The position numbers were made by a program, and so were the translations under genes. Shown piece after piece: positions 14,400-21,529 of a stretch of DNA of 22,283 nt (positions within the stretch are counted from its first letter, which is position 1; every line of letters starts with the position of its first letter). Where the stretch lies: NCBI GenBank assembly GCA_030066245.1, contig JASJBY010000034.1, positions 1 through 22,283 of the forward strand. Direction: 5' to 3'. This DNA comes from Gammaproteobacteria bacterium. Its GTDB lineage: Bacteria; Pseudomonadota; Gammaproteobacteria; JAABTG01. The notes below the pieces were generated by a model. It was not told where the DNA came from. It saw only the letters and a program-made list of their open reading frames with translations, and did not search any database.

Positions 14400-15668
14400 A
14401 TGCTGGAGAACTACTACGTCCGTCCCGTCACAGTCGATCGCATCCGCAGCTCTTGGATCGCTGCCGCGATAGAACAGTATGTCGAGTGGCTTGCTGCGCA
14501 GCAGTATTCGCAACGCAGTGTGTTACGCCGTATTCCGCTTCTGGTGGCCTTCGGCGAGTTCGCGAAGCACCACGGTGCAACCGAGGTCGCGCACCTGCCC
14601 GAGCACGTCGAGCCGTTTGTGCACAGGTGGATCGCCGATCACACGAGGCCGAAGGACAGTGACCGGACACGCCTAAAGGTCGGTCAGTGTGTGCGTAATC
14701 CTATCCGCCAAATGCTGCGCCTGGCGATTCCGGGTTACGTTGGCCTAGGCCGCCCCCGTAAGCCCGACAATCCATTTGAGGCTCAAGCACCCCAGTTCCT
14801 TGTGTATCTCACCGAGGAGAAGGGGCTGCGTCCGCGTTCGATAGAGCAGTATCGGTTCCACCTGCGTCAATTCGCCGTCTACCTGGAGCAGGTTGACCTA
14901 AAGGACCTCGCGCATCTTTCGCCAACGGTGCTGAGCGGCTTCATTGCCGAATACGGTCCTCGGATTGCTTGGCCTACCCTGCGCAATGCCTGCGGGACGC
15001 TACGGGTCTTTCTGCGCTATCTCCATCGCGAGGGCGTGTTGCTCAAGGACCTTAGCTCGCTCGTCGAATTTCCCCAATCCTATCGGCATGCTGCCGTGCC
15101 GCGCTCGATCAGCTGGGAGCAGGTCGAACAGGTACTCGCCGGTGTCGATCGACGCTCGGGATGCGGCAAACGCGACTATGCGATGTTGTTGTTGCTGGCC
15201 ACCTATGGGCTGCGGGCATGCGAAGTGGCCGCACTCACACTCGATGATCTGGACTGGCGCAACGAGCGTCTCAAGGTCCGCGACCGCAAGGCGGGCAATA
15301 CCACCACCTATCCGCTCTCGGCGTTAGTAGGCGCAGCGATCATCGACTATGTCAAGAACGCGCGGCCGGCTACCACGGATCGGCAAGTGTTTTTGCGCGC
15401 CTGCGCGCCTCTGGTCCCGATTGGGGCGGCAGCGGTAACTTGTCGCGCCGCCCACTATATCCGTAAAGCTGGCATCAAGGTCCCGCGCGCCGGTTCCCAT
15501 ACACTGCGACACAGCTGCGTCCAGCGTCTTCTGAACGCCCACTTCTCACTCAAGCAAATCGGCGACTACATCGGCCACCGCAATGCGTCTTCGACTCAGA
15601 TCTACAGCAAGATCGCGATCGAACAATTGCGCGAAGTGGCGCAAGGCGACGGGGAGGACGTGCTATGA
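14400..15668 (+). CDS. ritA: Tyrosine recombinase, first of the RIT trio
   Basis: A 422-residue site-specific recombinase. It has an N-terminal DNA-binding extension, a SAM-like core-binding domain (about 125-220) and a C-terminal catalytic domain (about 235-415). The active site is visible: Arg272 (TYGLRACEVAAL), Lys in DRKAGN, His367-x-x-Arg370 (HTLRHSC), His393 (YIGHRNASS) and nucleophile Tyr402 (TQIYSK). The extended N-terminus is longer than in the other two trio members. ATG 14400 is chosen because GGGAG lies eight bases upstream; an ATG at 14367 would add 11 residues. The stop codon overlaps the next start by four bases. All catalytic residues are present, so it should be active. Confidence 0.9.
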   Translation: MLENYYVRPVTVDRIRSSWIAAAIEQYVEWLAAQQYSQRSVLRRIPLLVAFGEFAKHHGATEVAHLPEHVEPFVHRWIADHTRPKDSDRTRLKVGQCVRNPIRQMLRLAIPGYVGLGRPRKPDNPFEAQAPQFLVYLTEEKGLRPRSIEQYRFHLRQFAVYLEQVDLKDLAHLSPTVLSGFIAEYGPRIAWPTLRNACGTLRVFLRYLHREGVLLKDLSSLVEFPQSYRHAAVPRSISWEQVEQVLAGVDRRSGCGKRDYAMLLLLATYGLRACEVAALTLDDLDWRNERLKVRDRKAGNTTTYPLSALVGAAIIDYVKNARPATTDRQVFLRACAPLVPIGAAAVTCRAAHYIRKAGIKVPRAGSHTLRHSCVQRLLNAHFSLKQIGDYIGHRNASSTQIYSKIAIEQLREVAQGDGEDVL

Positions 15669-16657
15669 ACGCGGGCTCGCATTTTCACAGCTTTCTTGGC
15701 CCTGATATCGAACAGTTCCTCGCCCACAAGCGTTCACTCGGGCGACGCTACGATGTGGAGGAGAAAACGCTCGCACTCTTCGATGATTACTTGGTGAAGC
15801 GCCGTATTTCCACGCTGCGTGAGATAAACCCAACGCTCGTCGACCAGTTTCTTCGCTCGCGCCCCCGCGCCCGCCCGAGAAGCTACAATCACTTGCGCTG
15901 CACACTGGGACGCTTGTCCGCGTACCTGGTTGACCGGGGAAAGCTTGCGTGCACGCCGGTGAAATCGCCACCGCGCCCCTCGAGGTATCAGCGAACACCC
16001 TTTATCTTCGATGCCGTTGACGCCAGGCGTCTGCTCGCGGTCGCTAAAAGCTTGCCCGATAAAGGGGGTACCATTGAGCGCGGCAAGACCTACTACGTCG
16101 TTTTTGCCGTGCTCTATGGCCTCGGATTGCGCGTAGGCGAAGCGTGCCGACTGCGCATAGAGGATCTCGACCTCGAACGGCGACTGCTCGTTATCCGGGA
16201 GACCAAATTTTACAAGAGTCGGCTGGTGCCCTTCGGCCCCAAGGTCGAAGCACTGCTGGCCGAGCATCTGCGCCGAAAGCAGATAAGGTGCCCGGACGGT
16301 CTTTCGCTTGATCAGCCGCTGTTCTGCTTGCGGGGTGGGCGCCCGATCAATCCAGGCACCGTCAGCCAGACGTTCCATCAAATCATCCCGCGCCTGAACC
16401 TCACTATCCCGCCAGGGACATCGCCTCCGCGCCTGCATGATCTTCGTCATTCCTTCGCTATAGGGGCACTCACGCGCTGGTATCGACTCGGTCTCGATCC
16501 GCAGGCACGGCTTCTCGCCCTCGCCACGTTCTTGGGACATGTCGATGTCAACTCAACCGCCATTTATCTAACGACAACACCGACCCTCCTCGATCAAGCC
16601 AACCGGCGCTTTGAGGCCTTCGCCACCGCCGCGCTCACGGGAGGGCCCATGGCATGA
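15665..16657 (+). CDS. ritB: Tyrosine recombinase, second of the RIT trio
   Basis: A 330-residue tyrosine recombinase with an N-terminal SAM-like domain (about 10-100) and a catalytic domain (about 115-310). Catalytic positions: Arg156 (GLGLRVGEACRL), Lys in ETKFYKSR, His258-x-x-Arg261 (HDLRHSFA), His292 (FLGHVDVNS) and Tyr301 (TAIYLTT). It overlaps both neighbours by ATGA, so translation of the three is probably coupled and their amounts kept in step. The trio presumably acts together at the element ends; how the three divide the work is not established. Confidence 0.9.
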   Translation: MNAGSHFHSFLGPDIEQFLAHKRSLGRRYDVEEKTLALFDDYLVKRRISTLREINPTLVDQFLRSRPRARPRSYNHLRCTLGRLSAYLVDRGKLACTPVKSPPRPSRYQRTPFIFDAVDARRLLAVAKSLPDKGGTIERGKTYYVVFAVLYGLGLRVGEACRLRIEDLDLERRLLVIRETKFYKSRLVPFGPKVEALLAEHLRRKQIRCPDGLSLDQPLFCLRGGRPINPGTVSQTFHQIIPRLNLTIPPGTSPPRLHDLRHSFAIGALTRWYRLGLDPQARLLALATFLGHVDVNSTAIYLTTTPTLLDQANRRFEAFATAALTGGPMA

Positions 16658-17658
16658 CAACTCCCCTCGGGAAACTCGTCCAGTCATTCTTCGTCGATTA
16701 TCTGCCGGTGCAGAAGGGCTTGCGCTTGGGCTCGATCCGCAGTTACCGCGATACAATCCGCCTGTTCTTATGCTTTGCGGTGGAGCAGAATCGCCAAGCG
16801 ATCGCGACCCTAGCCCTTGGCGATCTCACCTTCGACAGGGTCCTGGCGTTCTTAAGACACTTGGAGCAGGAGCGCGGCAACTCAGTACGCACACGCAATC
16901 AGCGCCGAGCCGCCTTGAATACCTTCTTCGCTTATCTCGCCCTACGCGAACCGGAGATGCTGGCGACCTGTCAGCAGGTCGCCGCGATCCCCGTCAAGCG
17001 CACACCGCTGCCGGACACCCACTACCTCGATCGCGACGAAGTGACCGCACTGTTTCGCTCACTGCCTCGCGAAGGGTATTTTGCACTGCGTGATCGAACA
17101 TTGTTGCTCTTTCTCTACAATACCGGAGCGCGCGCACAAGAGGTGGCCGATCTGCGTGTCGAGCATCTTGAACTGAAGGCGCCGGCCACCGTGCATTTGC
17201 ATGGCAAGGGAGATAAATGGCGGGCCTGTCCGCTCTGGAAAGAGACGGTAAAACACCTTGAACGGTTGCTCGCCGAGCGCCGGGCAGCGTCAGGCTATCC
17301 GGTCTTTTGCACTCGGCGCAATATCCCGCTGACGCGCTCCGGGATCTACAAGATCGTCCGCCGACACGCCGCCTCATGGGATACGAGCGGTCCAAACCCT
17401 CGCCGTGTTAGCCCGCACCTGATGCGCCATACCGCTGCGGTCCACCTATTGGAATCAGGGGTTGAGGTCAACGTGATTCGCGGATGGCTCGGTCACGTCA
17501 GCTTGGACACCACCAACCGCTATGCCGAGTTGACGTTGCGGGCGAAAACGGAAGCGCTGCGCGCCTGCGAGGTCAGTTGCGGTACTTCGCCGGCTCCCCA
17601 CACTCGTGCTATCTGGAAGGACGACAAAGCCCTTCTCGATTGGCTGAACTCGTTGTAG
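16654..17658 (+). CDS. ritC: Tyrosine recombinase, third of the RIT trio
   Basis: A 334-residue XerD-like tyrosine recombinase. The core-binding domain spans about residues 5-100 (SIRSYRDTIRLFLCFAVEQN). The catalytic domain has Arg160 (NTGARAQEVADL), Lys in HGKGDKWR, His255-x-x-Arg258 (HLMRHTAA), His281 (WLGHVSLDTT) and Tyr290 (NRYAEL). About 45 residues follow the nucleophile, longer than in XerC/D. The complete R-K-HxxR-H-Y set in the third protein separates this element from Tn554, whose third protein TnpC is not a recombinase. The stop lies about 45 bp before the right inverted repeat. Confidence 0.9.
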   Translation: MTTPLGKLVQSFFVDYLPVQKGLRLGSIRSYRDTIRLFLCFAVEQNRQAIATLALGDLTFDRVLAFLRHLEQERGNSVRTRNQRRAALNTFFAYLALREPEMLATCQQVAAIPVKRTPLPDTHYLDRDEVTALFRSLPREGYFALRDRTLLLFLYNTGARAQEVADLRVEHLELKAPATVHLHGKGDKWRACPLWKETVKHLERLLAERRAASGYPVFCTRRNIPLTRSGIYKIVRRHAASWDTSGPNPRRVSPHLMRHTAAVHLLESGVEVNVIRGWLGHVSLDTTNRYAELTLRAKTEALRACEVSCGTSPAPHTRAIWKDDKALLDWLNSL

Positions 17659-17703
17659 CCGATTATGTGGCCACGATCCCGATCCCCGCCCCAATACCTC
17701 ATT

Positions 17704-17751
17704 CGGTTAGCACCGGAGCGGCACATAATGAGGGCGAGAACATAAGCCCGA
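17704..17751 (-). repeat. Right inverted repeat of the RIT element
   Basis: Read on the minus strand from 17751 inward: TCGGGCTTATG (17751-17741), TTATGTGC (17728-17721) and CTAACCG (17710-17704). The first block matches the left end over 11 of 11 bases. An additional TTATGTGGCC at about 17664-17673 is a further copy of the middle block, in direct orientation, between ritC and the repeat. Confidence 0.85.
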
Positions 17752-17752
17752 C

Positions 17753-18655
17753 AATTTACGCAGCGGCGTCACCAAAGCGCACCGCTACGAGCCGGATACC
17801 AATCCCACCTATCAGGACATGGCCACCCATTACGGTGTCGCCGTCCTGCCTGCCCGTGTGCGCCGTCCCCGCGACAAGGCCAAGGTCGAAGCCGGTGTGC
17901 TGGTGGTCGAGCGCTGGATCCTGGCCGCGCTGCGCCACCGGACCTTCTTCTCCCTGGCAGAGCTCAATGCCGCCATCCGTGAGCTGCTGGAAAAGCTCAA
18001 CCGCCGGCCCTTCAAGAAGCTGCCGGGCACCCGCCGGGAGCACTTCGAGCAACTGGATAAACCGGCCCTGCAGCCGTTACCCGCCGAGCCCTATGTGTAT
18101 GCCGAATGGAAAAAGGCGCGCGTGCATATCGACTACCACGTGGCGGTGGACGGGCACTACTACTCGGTGCCCCATGCGCTGATCAAGAAACAACTGGATG
18201 TGCGCATCACGAAGAACACCATCGAGTGCTTCCATCGCGGCAGCCGCGTCGCCAGCCACCGGCGCGCCTACCAGAAGGGACGCCATACCACGGTGCCGGC
18301 ACACATGCCGGAAGCGCACCGCCAGGCCGGTGACTGGTCACCCGAGCGACTGGCCAACTGGGCGGCCAACACGGGGCCGGCCACCGAGAAACTCATCCTC
18401 ACCGTCTTGGCTGCCCGCAAACACCCTCAGCAGGCCTATCGCTCCTGCTTGGGCATTCTGCGCCTGGGCAAGGCCTACGGGGATGACCGGCTGGAGGCGG
18501 CCTGCCGGCGGGCGCTCAGCCTGGGCAGCCACAGCTACAAGAGTATCGAGTCCATCCTCCGGCATCGCCTGGATGGCCAGCCCCTGGCTGAGCAGAAGGA
18601 GCTGGCGCTACCCGAGGACCACGACAACCTCCGTGGTCCGTCCTACTACCACTGA
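17753..18655 (+). pseudogene. istA: istA transposase, 3' portion (separated by the RIT element)
   Basis: From 17753 the frame reads NLRSGVTKAHRYEPDTNPTY, then the second half of the IS21 integrase core with DKAKVEAG, whose Glu (residue 259 of the rejoined protein) completes the D147-D213-E259 triad. The C-terminal region follows to residue 513. The only ATG near the start is internal (17819), so no sensible protein is expected from this piece alone. Joined to 13606-14244 it forms a full-length IstA without frameshift or stop, so the insertion is recent relative to decay of the gene. Confidence 0.9.
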
Positions 18656-18672
18656 CTGAAAAGGAGATTGGC

Positions 18673-19428
18673 ATGCTCACGCATCCCACCCTGGATAAAC
18701 TCCAGCGTCTGAAATTCACCGGCATGGCCAGCGCCTTGGCCGAACAGATGAACACGCCCGATATCGATGAGCTGGCCTTCGAAGAGCGTCTCGGCTTGCT
18801 CATCGACCGGGAGCTCACAGAAAGGGAGAACCGACGCCTCACCAGTCGCCTGCGCCGGGCCAAGCTCAAGCACAACGCTGCCCTTGAAGACATCGACTAT
18901 CGCCACCCCAGGGGCCTGGATAAGTCCCTCATCCAATCGCTGGCCACCTGTCAGTGGGTCAAGGAGCATCTGAATGTCCTGGTGACCGGCCCCACCGGCG
19001 TGGGCAAAACATGGCTCGCCTGTGCCCTGGCTCAGAAGGCCTGCCGCGAGGGGTACACGGCTCAATACCTGCGCCTGCCCAGACTGCTGCATGAGATGGC
19101 CATTGCCAAGGGCGACGGACGATATCCCAAGCTGCTGGCCACACTGGCCAAGACCGATGTCCTGATCATCGATGACTGGGGACTGGCGAAGCTGATCGCA
19201 GAGCATCGCCGCGACCTGCTGGAGATCTTGGAAGACCGGCATGGGAGATGCTCGACCCTGGCCACCAGTCAACTCCCGCTGGAGAAATGGCACGAGATCA
19301 TCGGCGATCCGACGCTCGCCGACGCCATCCTCGACCGGCTGGTACACAATGCCTACAAGATAAACCTCAAAGGAGAATCCATGCGAAAGCGCAGAGCAAA
19401 ATTGACCCACACCACCCGAGCCAAGTAA
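18673..19428 (+). CDS. istB: IS21-family helper ATPase IstB
   Basis: A 251-residue AAA+ ATPase related to DnaC. It assembles on DNA and stimulates IstA during IS21 transposition. Walker A is GPTGVGKT (106-113) and Walker B is VLIIDDWG (Asp167-Asp168). The N-terminal helical region (about 1-75, LDKLQRLKFTGMASALAEQM) is standard for IstB. An AAAGGAG ribosome binding site lies upstream, and the gene follows istA by 17 bp. It is intact and could in principle serve related IS21 copies elsewhere. Confidence 0.95.
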   Translation: MLTHPTLDKLQRLKFTGMASALAEQMNTPDIDELAFEERLGLLIDRELTERENRRLTSRLRRAKLKHNAALEDIDYRHPRGLDKSLIQSLATCQWVKEHLNVLVTGPTGVGKTWLACALAQKACREGYTAQYLRLPRLLHEMAIAKGDGRYPKLLATLAKTDVLIIDDWGLAKLIAEHRRDLLEILEDRHGRCSTLATSQLPLEKWHEIIGDPTLADAILDRLVHNAYKINLKGESMRKRRAKLTHTTRAK

Positions 19429-19461
19429 CAATACACAAGACCCGCGTCGCTACGCTCCGAT

Positions 19462-19534
19462 AGGTGGCAGCTTTGACGTGGTCTGGATGGCAGCCTTCAC
19501 GTGGACTGGGTGGCAGGATTCAGTGGAATACGCA
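19462..19534 (-). repeat. Right-end transposase-binding repeats of the IS21 element (three units)
   Basis: Inward on the minus strand, three units occur: 19529-19508, 19507-19485 and 19484-19462, of 22, 23 and 23 bp, each with an (A)TTCCA/GTCCA-like start and CTGCCA core. They mirror the four units at the left end. Beyond them TGCGT forms the terminal bases. Confidence 0.85.
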
Positions 19535-19540
19535 GTCGGC

Positions 19541-19691
19541 GTCTCCATTGCGACAATATTTGCTAGTATCCAGAAAGCACGGCCCATCGTTGAAAGCGCT
19601 GCTCATTGTTCCGCTGGTAGGCGCTTTCTTTATTGATCTGACCAATGCCGTAACGATCGAGGCATTTCTGAAGCTGCCGTTTTTCAACTGA
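19541..19691 (+). pseudogene. 3' end of a sodium/glutamate symporter gene (GltS-like), truncated at the IS end
   Basis: Just outside the IS21 right end the plus strand reads LRQYLLVSRKHGPSLKALLI, then VPLVGAFFIDLTNAVTIEAF and LKLPFFN-stop (stop at 19689-19691). The GPS-KA-LIVPLVGAFFID string resembles the C-terminal end of GltS-type Na+/glutamate symporters. The upstream part is absent, and nothing like it appears left of the IS, so the break is not a simple IS insertion. The open frame extends artificially back into the IS end. Identification is from memory of the family ending. Confidence 0.5.
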
Positions 19692-19784
19692 TGGTGAAGA
19701 TCGGTTTGCAGCTCGTTCCCGGGAAACGCCGGCCTGGCCCTGAGTATCGCTGTCGGTGTTTCCTTTAGCGAGACGGTAAGAGAA

Positions 19785-20018
19785 CTTACGGGGTCTAGCA
19801 ACTTACGCTCTATCTGCCTGGCTAACGCACTGTCCTTTTTTATTCGTCGCTTTATCTGCCGAATCGTTGAACCCGCACCCGCGCAGCTCGCCAGGCCAAA
19901 CGCATCCGCAATCTCCTTAAGTCGCTTGTCGTCGACCCGCTGGCACACGTACATCGCCAACGGACGCGCAGGGGCAATCACCCCTTGCCCCTCCTCGATG
20001 TCCGTCGCGCCTCTGTGC
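19785..20018 (-). pseudogene. 3' fragment of a REP-associated (Y1, IS200-like) transposase with DnaA-like C-terminus
   Basis: The minus-strand frame reads RPLAMYVCQRVDDKRLKEIA, then DAFGLASCAGAGSTIRQIKR and KKDSALARQIERKLLDPVSS. This strongly resembles the helix-turn-helix, DnaA-C-like tail attached to REP-associated tyrosine transposases. The catalytic HUH part is absent: the frame continues upstream only as far as the 3' end of the symporter gene at 20019. Downstream the open frame runs on for about 90 codons of apparent noise into the IS21 end. It is a relic abutting the symporter stop codon. Confidence 0.55.
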
Positions 20019-21347
20019 CTATGCCTGTTCCTCGGAAGGCCGCACTATCTCCCCTAGACCGGCAGTGGCCTGCACCACCGAGCCCGCGCCGCGGTCGTTG
20101 AAGGCCTTCTCGTCCAGGGCTTCTTCGCCGCGCGCGATAATCACGGCCACGGCGCTGTCACCGGTGACATTAAGCGCGGTGCGCATCATATCCAGCAGGC
20201 GGTCCACGCCGATGATCAGTGCGACACCCTCGGCAGGCAGGCCCACCTGGGTCAGCACCATGGTCAGCATCACCAGGCCCACACCGGGCACCGCCGCGGT
20301 GCCCATGGAGGCCAGGGTGGCTATCAGCACCACCATCAGGTAGTCGGTGATGGCCAGGTCCACGCCATAGACGTTGGCGATAAAGACAGTCGCCACCCCC
20401 TGCATGATGGCGGTACCGTCCATGTTGATGGTGGCTCCCAGGGGCACGGTGAAGGAGGCCACCGAGTTCTTCACACCCATCTTGGTCTCCAGGGTGCGCA
20501 TGGTAATCGGGATGGTGGCGGCCGAACTGGCGGTGGAAAAGGCGAAGGTGGCCGGGTCGCGCATCTTGCGCAGAAAGGTGATGGGGTTCAATCCGGCCAG
20601 GACGCGCACCAGTAGCGGGTAGGTGCCGAGCCCATGCAGCAATATTGCCACGGTGAAAGTCAGAAAATAGGCGATTAACGGTACGATCAGGTCCAGGCCC
20701 TGGGTGGCAAAGGCCTTGCCAATCAGGGCAAACACCCCGTAGGGCGCCAGACGCATGATGATATCCACCATGTGCATGATGGCTTCGTTCAGGTCGTCGA
20801 ATAGATTGACCACGTGTTGTCCCTTGTCACCAGCCAGGGCGACCGCGACGCCGAACAACATGGCGAACACGATGATCTGCAGCATATTGCCCTGGGCCAT
20901 GGCCTTGACCGGGTTGGTGGGCACCATATCGATCAATAGCTGGGTCGCGGGCGGCGCTTCCTTGATCTCGATCTGTGCCACCTCCTTGCTGACCTGGACG
21001 CCCTCTCCAGGACTCGCTGCCACCGCCAGGGTCAACGCGATGCTGACCGCCACCGCGGTGGTGAACAGATACAGCAGCAGCGCCTTGATGCTCATGCGGC
21101 CCAGGCTCGCGATGTTGCCCATGGAGGTCACACCCACCACCAGAGACACGAACACCAGGGGTACCACCATCATCTGGAGCGACGCGATGAACATGGCCCC
21201 CACCGCGTGCAACAGGCCCGAGATCAGGAATTCATCGACGCCGGGCACGTCCGCGAACACATTGAGCAGGATGCCGAACAGGGCACCCGCGCCCATGCCG
21301 ATCATGATCTGGACGGTCAGGGACATCTTTTTCTCTTCGCTGGTCAT
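20019..21347 (-). CDS. Dicarboxylate/glutamate:cation symporter (DAACS family, GltP/DctA-like)
   Basis: A 442-residue inner-membrane protein with the family's eight helices and two re-entrant hairpins. It uses a Na+ or H+ gradient to import acidic amino acids or C4-dicarboxylates. Hallmarks are the serine-rich hairpin FSTASSAATIPIT (about 267-279), NMDGTA (308-313), the second hairpin MGTAAVPGVG, and DRLLDMMRTALNVTGDSAVA near the end. The DxxxDxxRTxxNVxGD pattern typical of substrate and ion binding is kept. Glutamate versus dicarboxylate preference cannot be set from sequence. The ATG at 21347 has AGGA about 11 bases upstream. It stands alone, divergent from the next gene, and ends against a transposase relic. 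Confidence 0.92.
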   Translation of the reverse strand: MTSEEKKMSLTVQIMIGMGAGALFGILLNVFADVPGVDEFLISGLLHAVGAMFIASLQMMVVPLVFVSLVVGVTSMGNIASLGRMSIKALLLYLFTTAVAVSIALTLAVAASPGEGVQVSKEVAQIEIKEAPPATQLLIDMVPTNPVKAMAQGNMLQIIVFAMLFGVAVALAGDKGQHVVNLFDDLNEAIMHMVDIIMRLAPYGVFALIGKAFATQGLDLIVPLIAYFLTFTVAILLHGLGTYPLLVRVLAGLNPITFLRKMRDPATFAFSTASSAATIPITMRTLETKMGVKNSVASFTVPLGATINMDGTAIMQGVATVFIANVYGVDLAITDYLMVVLIATLASMGTAAVPGVGLVMLTMVLTQVGLPAEGVALIIGVDRLLDMMRTALNVTGDSAVAVIIARGEEALDEKAFNDRGAGSVVQATAGLGEIVRPSEEQA

Positions 21348-21529
21348 GGCATTAGATTTCCTGTCGATGGATCAGAAGGAGCTTCTGGACGGACATGATC
21401 GAGGGTTGGAATAGCGCCATACTAGCCGGAAGCGGAAGCCTTAGTGCAAAATTCGACTACTCCGAGATAAGCGCAGCCGGTTTGTATAACGAAGGCCATC
21501 GCTTCGGGTTTGAGAAGGAGACAACCTCC

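Larger units (their letters stand above)
14244..17751 (+). mobile_element. RIT element (recombinase in trio) inserted in istA
   Basis: Three tyrosine recombinase genes in one direction, each overlapping the next by ATGA, and flanking imperfect inverted repeats match the RIT class described from Cupriavidus, Caulobacter and others. The limits follow from reading the host gene. Left istA ends ...GTGCCCGA and right istA resumes CAATTTACGC, and the joined protein reads VPD-NLRSGVTK without a gap. Up to five bases (CCCGA) are shared by both junctions, so the true boundary could slide within them. No cargo gene is carried. All three recombinases appear intact, so the element may still be mobile. 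Confidence 0.85.
13424..19534 (+). mobile_element. IS21-family insertion sequence, interrupted by a RIT element
   Basis: The element begins TGCGTATTCC (13424) and ends GGAATACGCA (19534), the TG...CA termini usual for this family. Each end carries several ~23-bp repeats in inverted orientation. Inside are istA (split) and istB on the plus strand, in the standard order. Without the 3508-bp insertion inside istA it would be about 2.6 kb. No target duplication is seen: the bases outside are CTCTCTGACTGCA on the left and GTCGGCGTCTCC on the right. The sequence GACTGC next to both termini (as GACTGCATGCG left, inverted GACTGCG right) makes the exact outer limits uncertain by a few bases. IS21 elements move by IstA (integrase) with IstB (ATPase). 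Confidence 0.88.

Noticed and set aside
14400..17658. Tn554-like transposon or XerCD chromosome-dimer genes
   Set aside because: All three proteins carry full tyrosine-recombinase active sites, whereas Tn554 TnpC does not. Tight ATGA overlaps and flanking inverted repeats fit RIT and not Xer.
19715..19725. GTTCCCGGGAA, an 11-bp match to the centre of the RIT junction palindrome
   Set aside because: The word is largely self-palindromic, lies in the transposase relic region without RIT end blocks, and one match of this kind can occur by chance.
7269..20018. An anti-phage defence or toxin-antitoxin system in the island
   Set aside because: No nuclease, methylase, retron, toxin or antitoxin motif was seen; the intact genes are signalling and recombination genes only.
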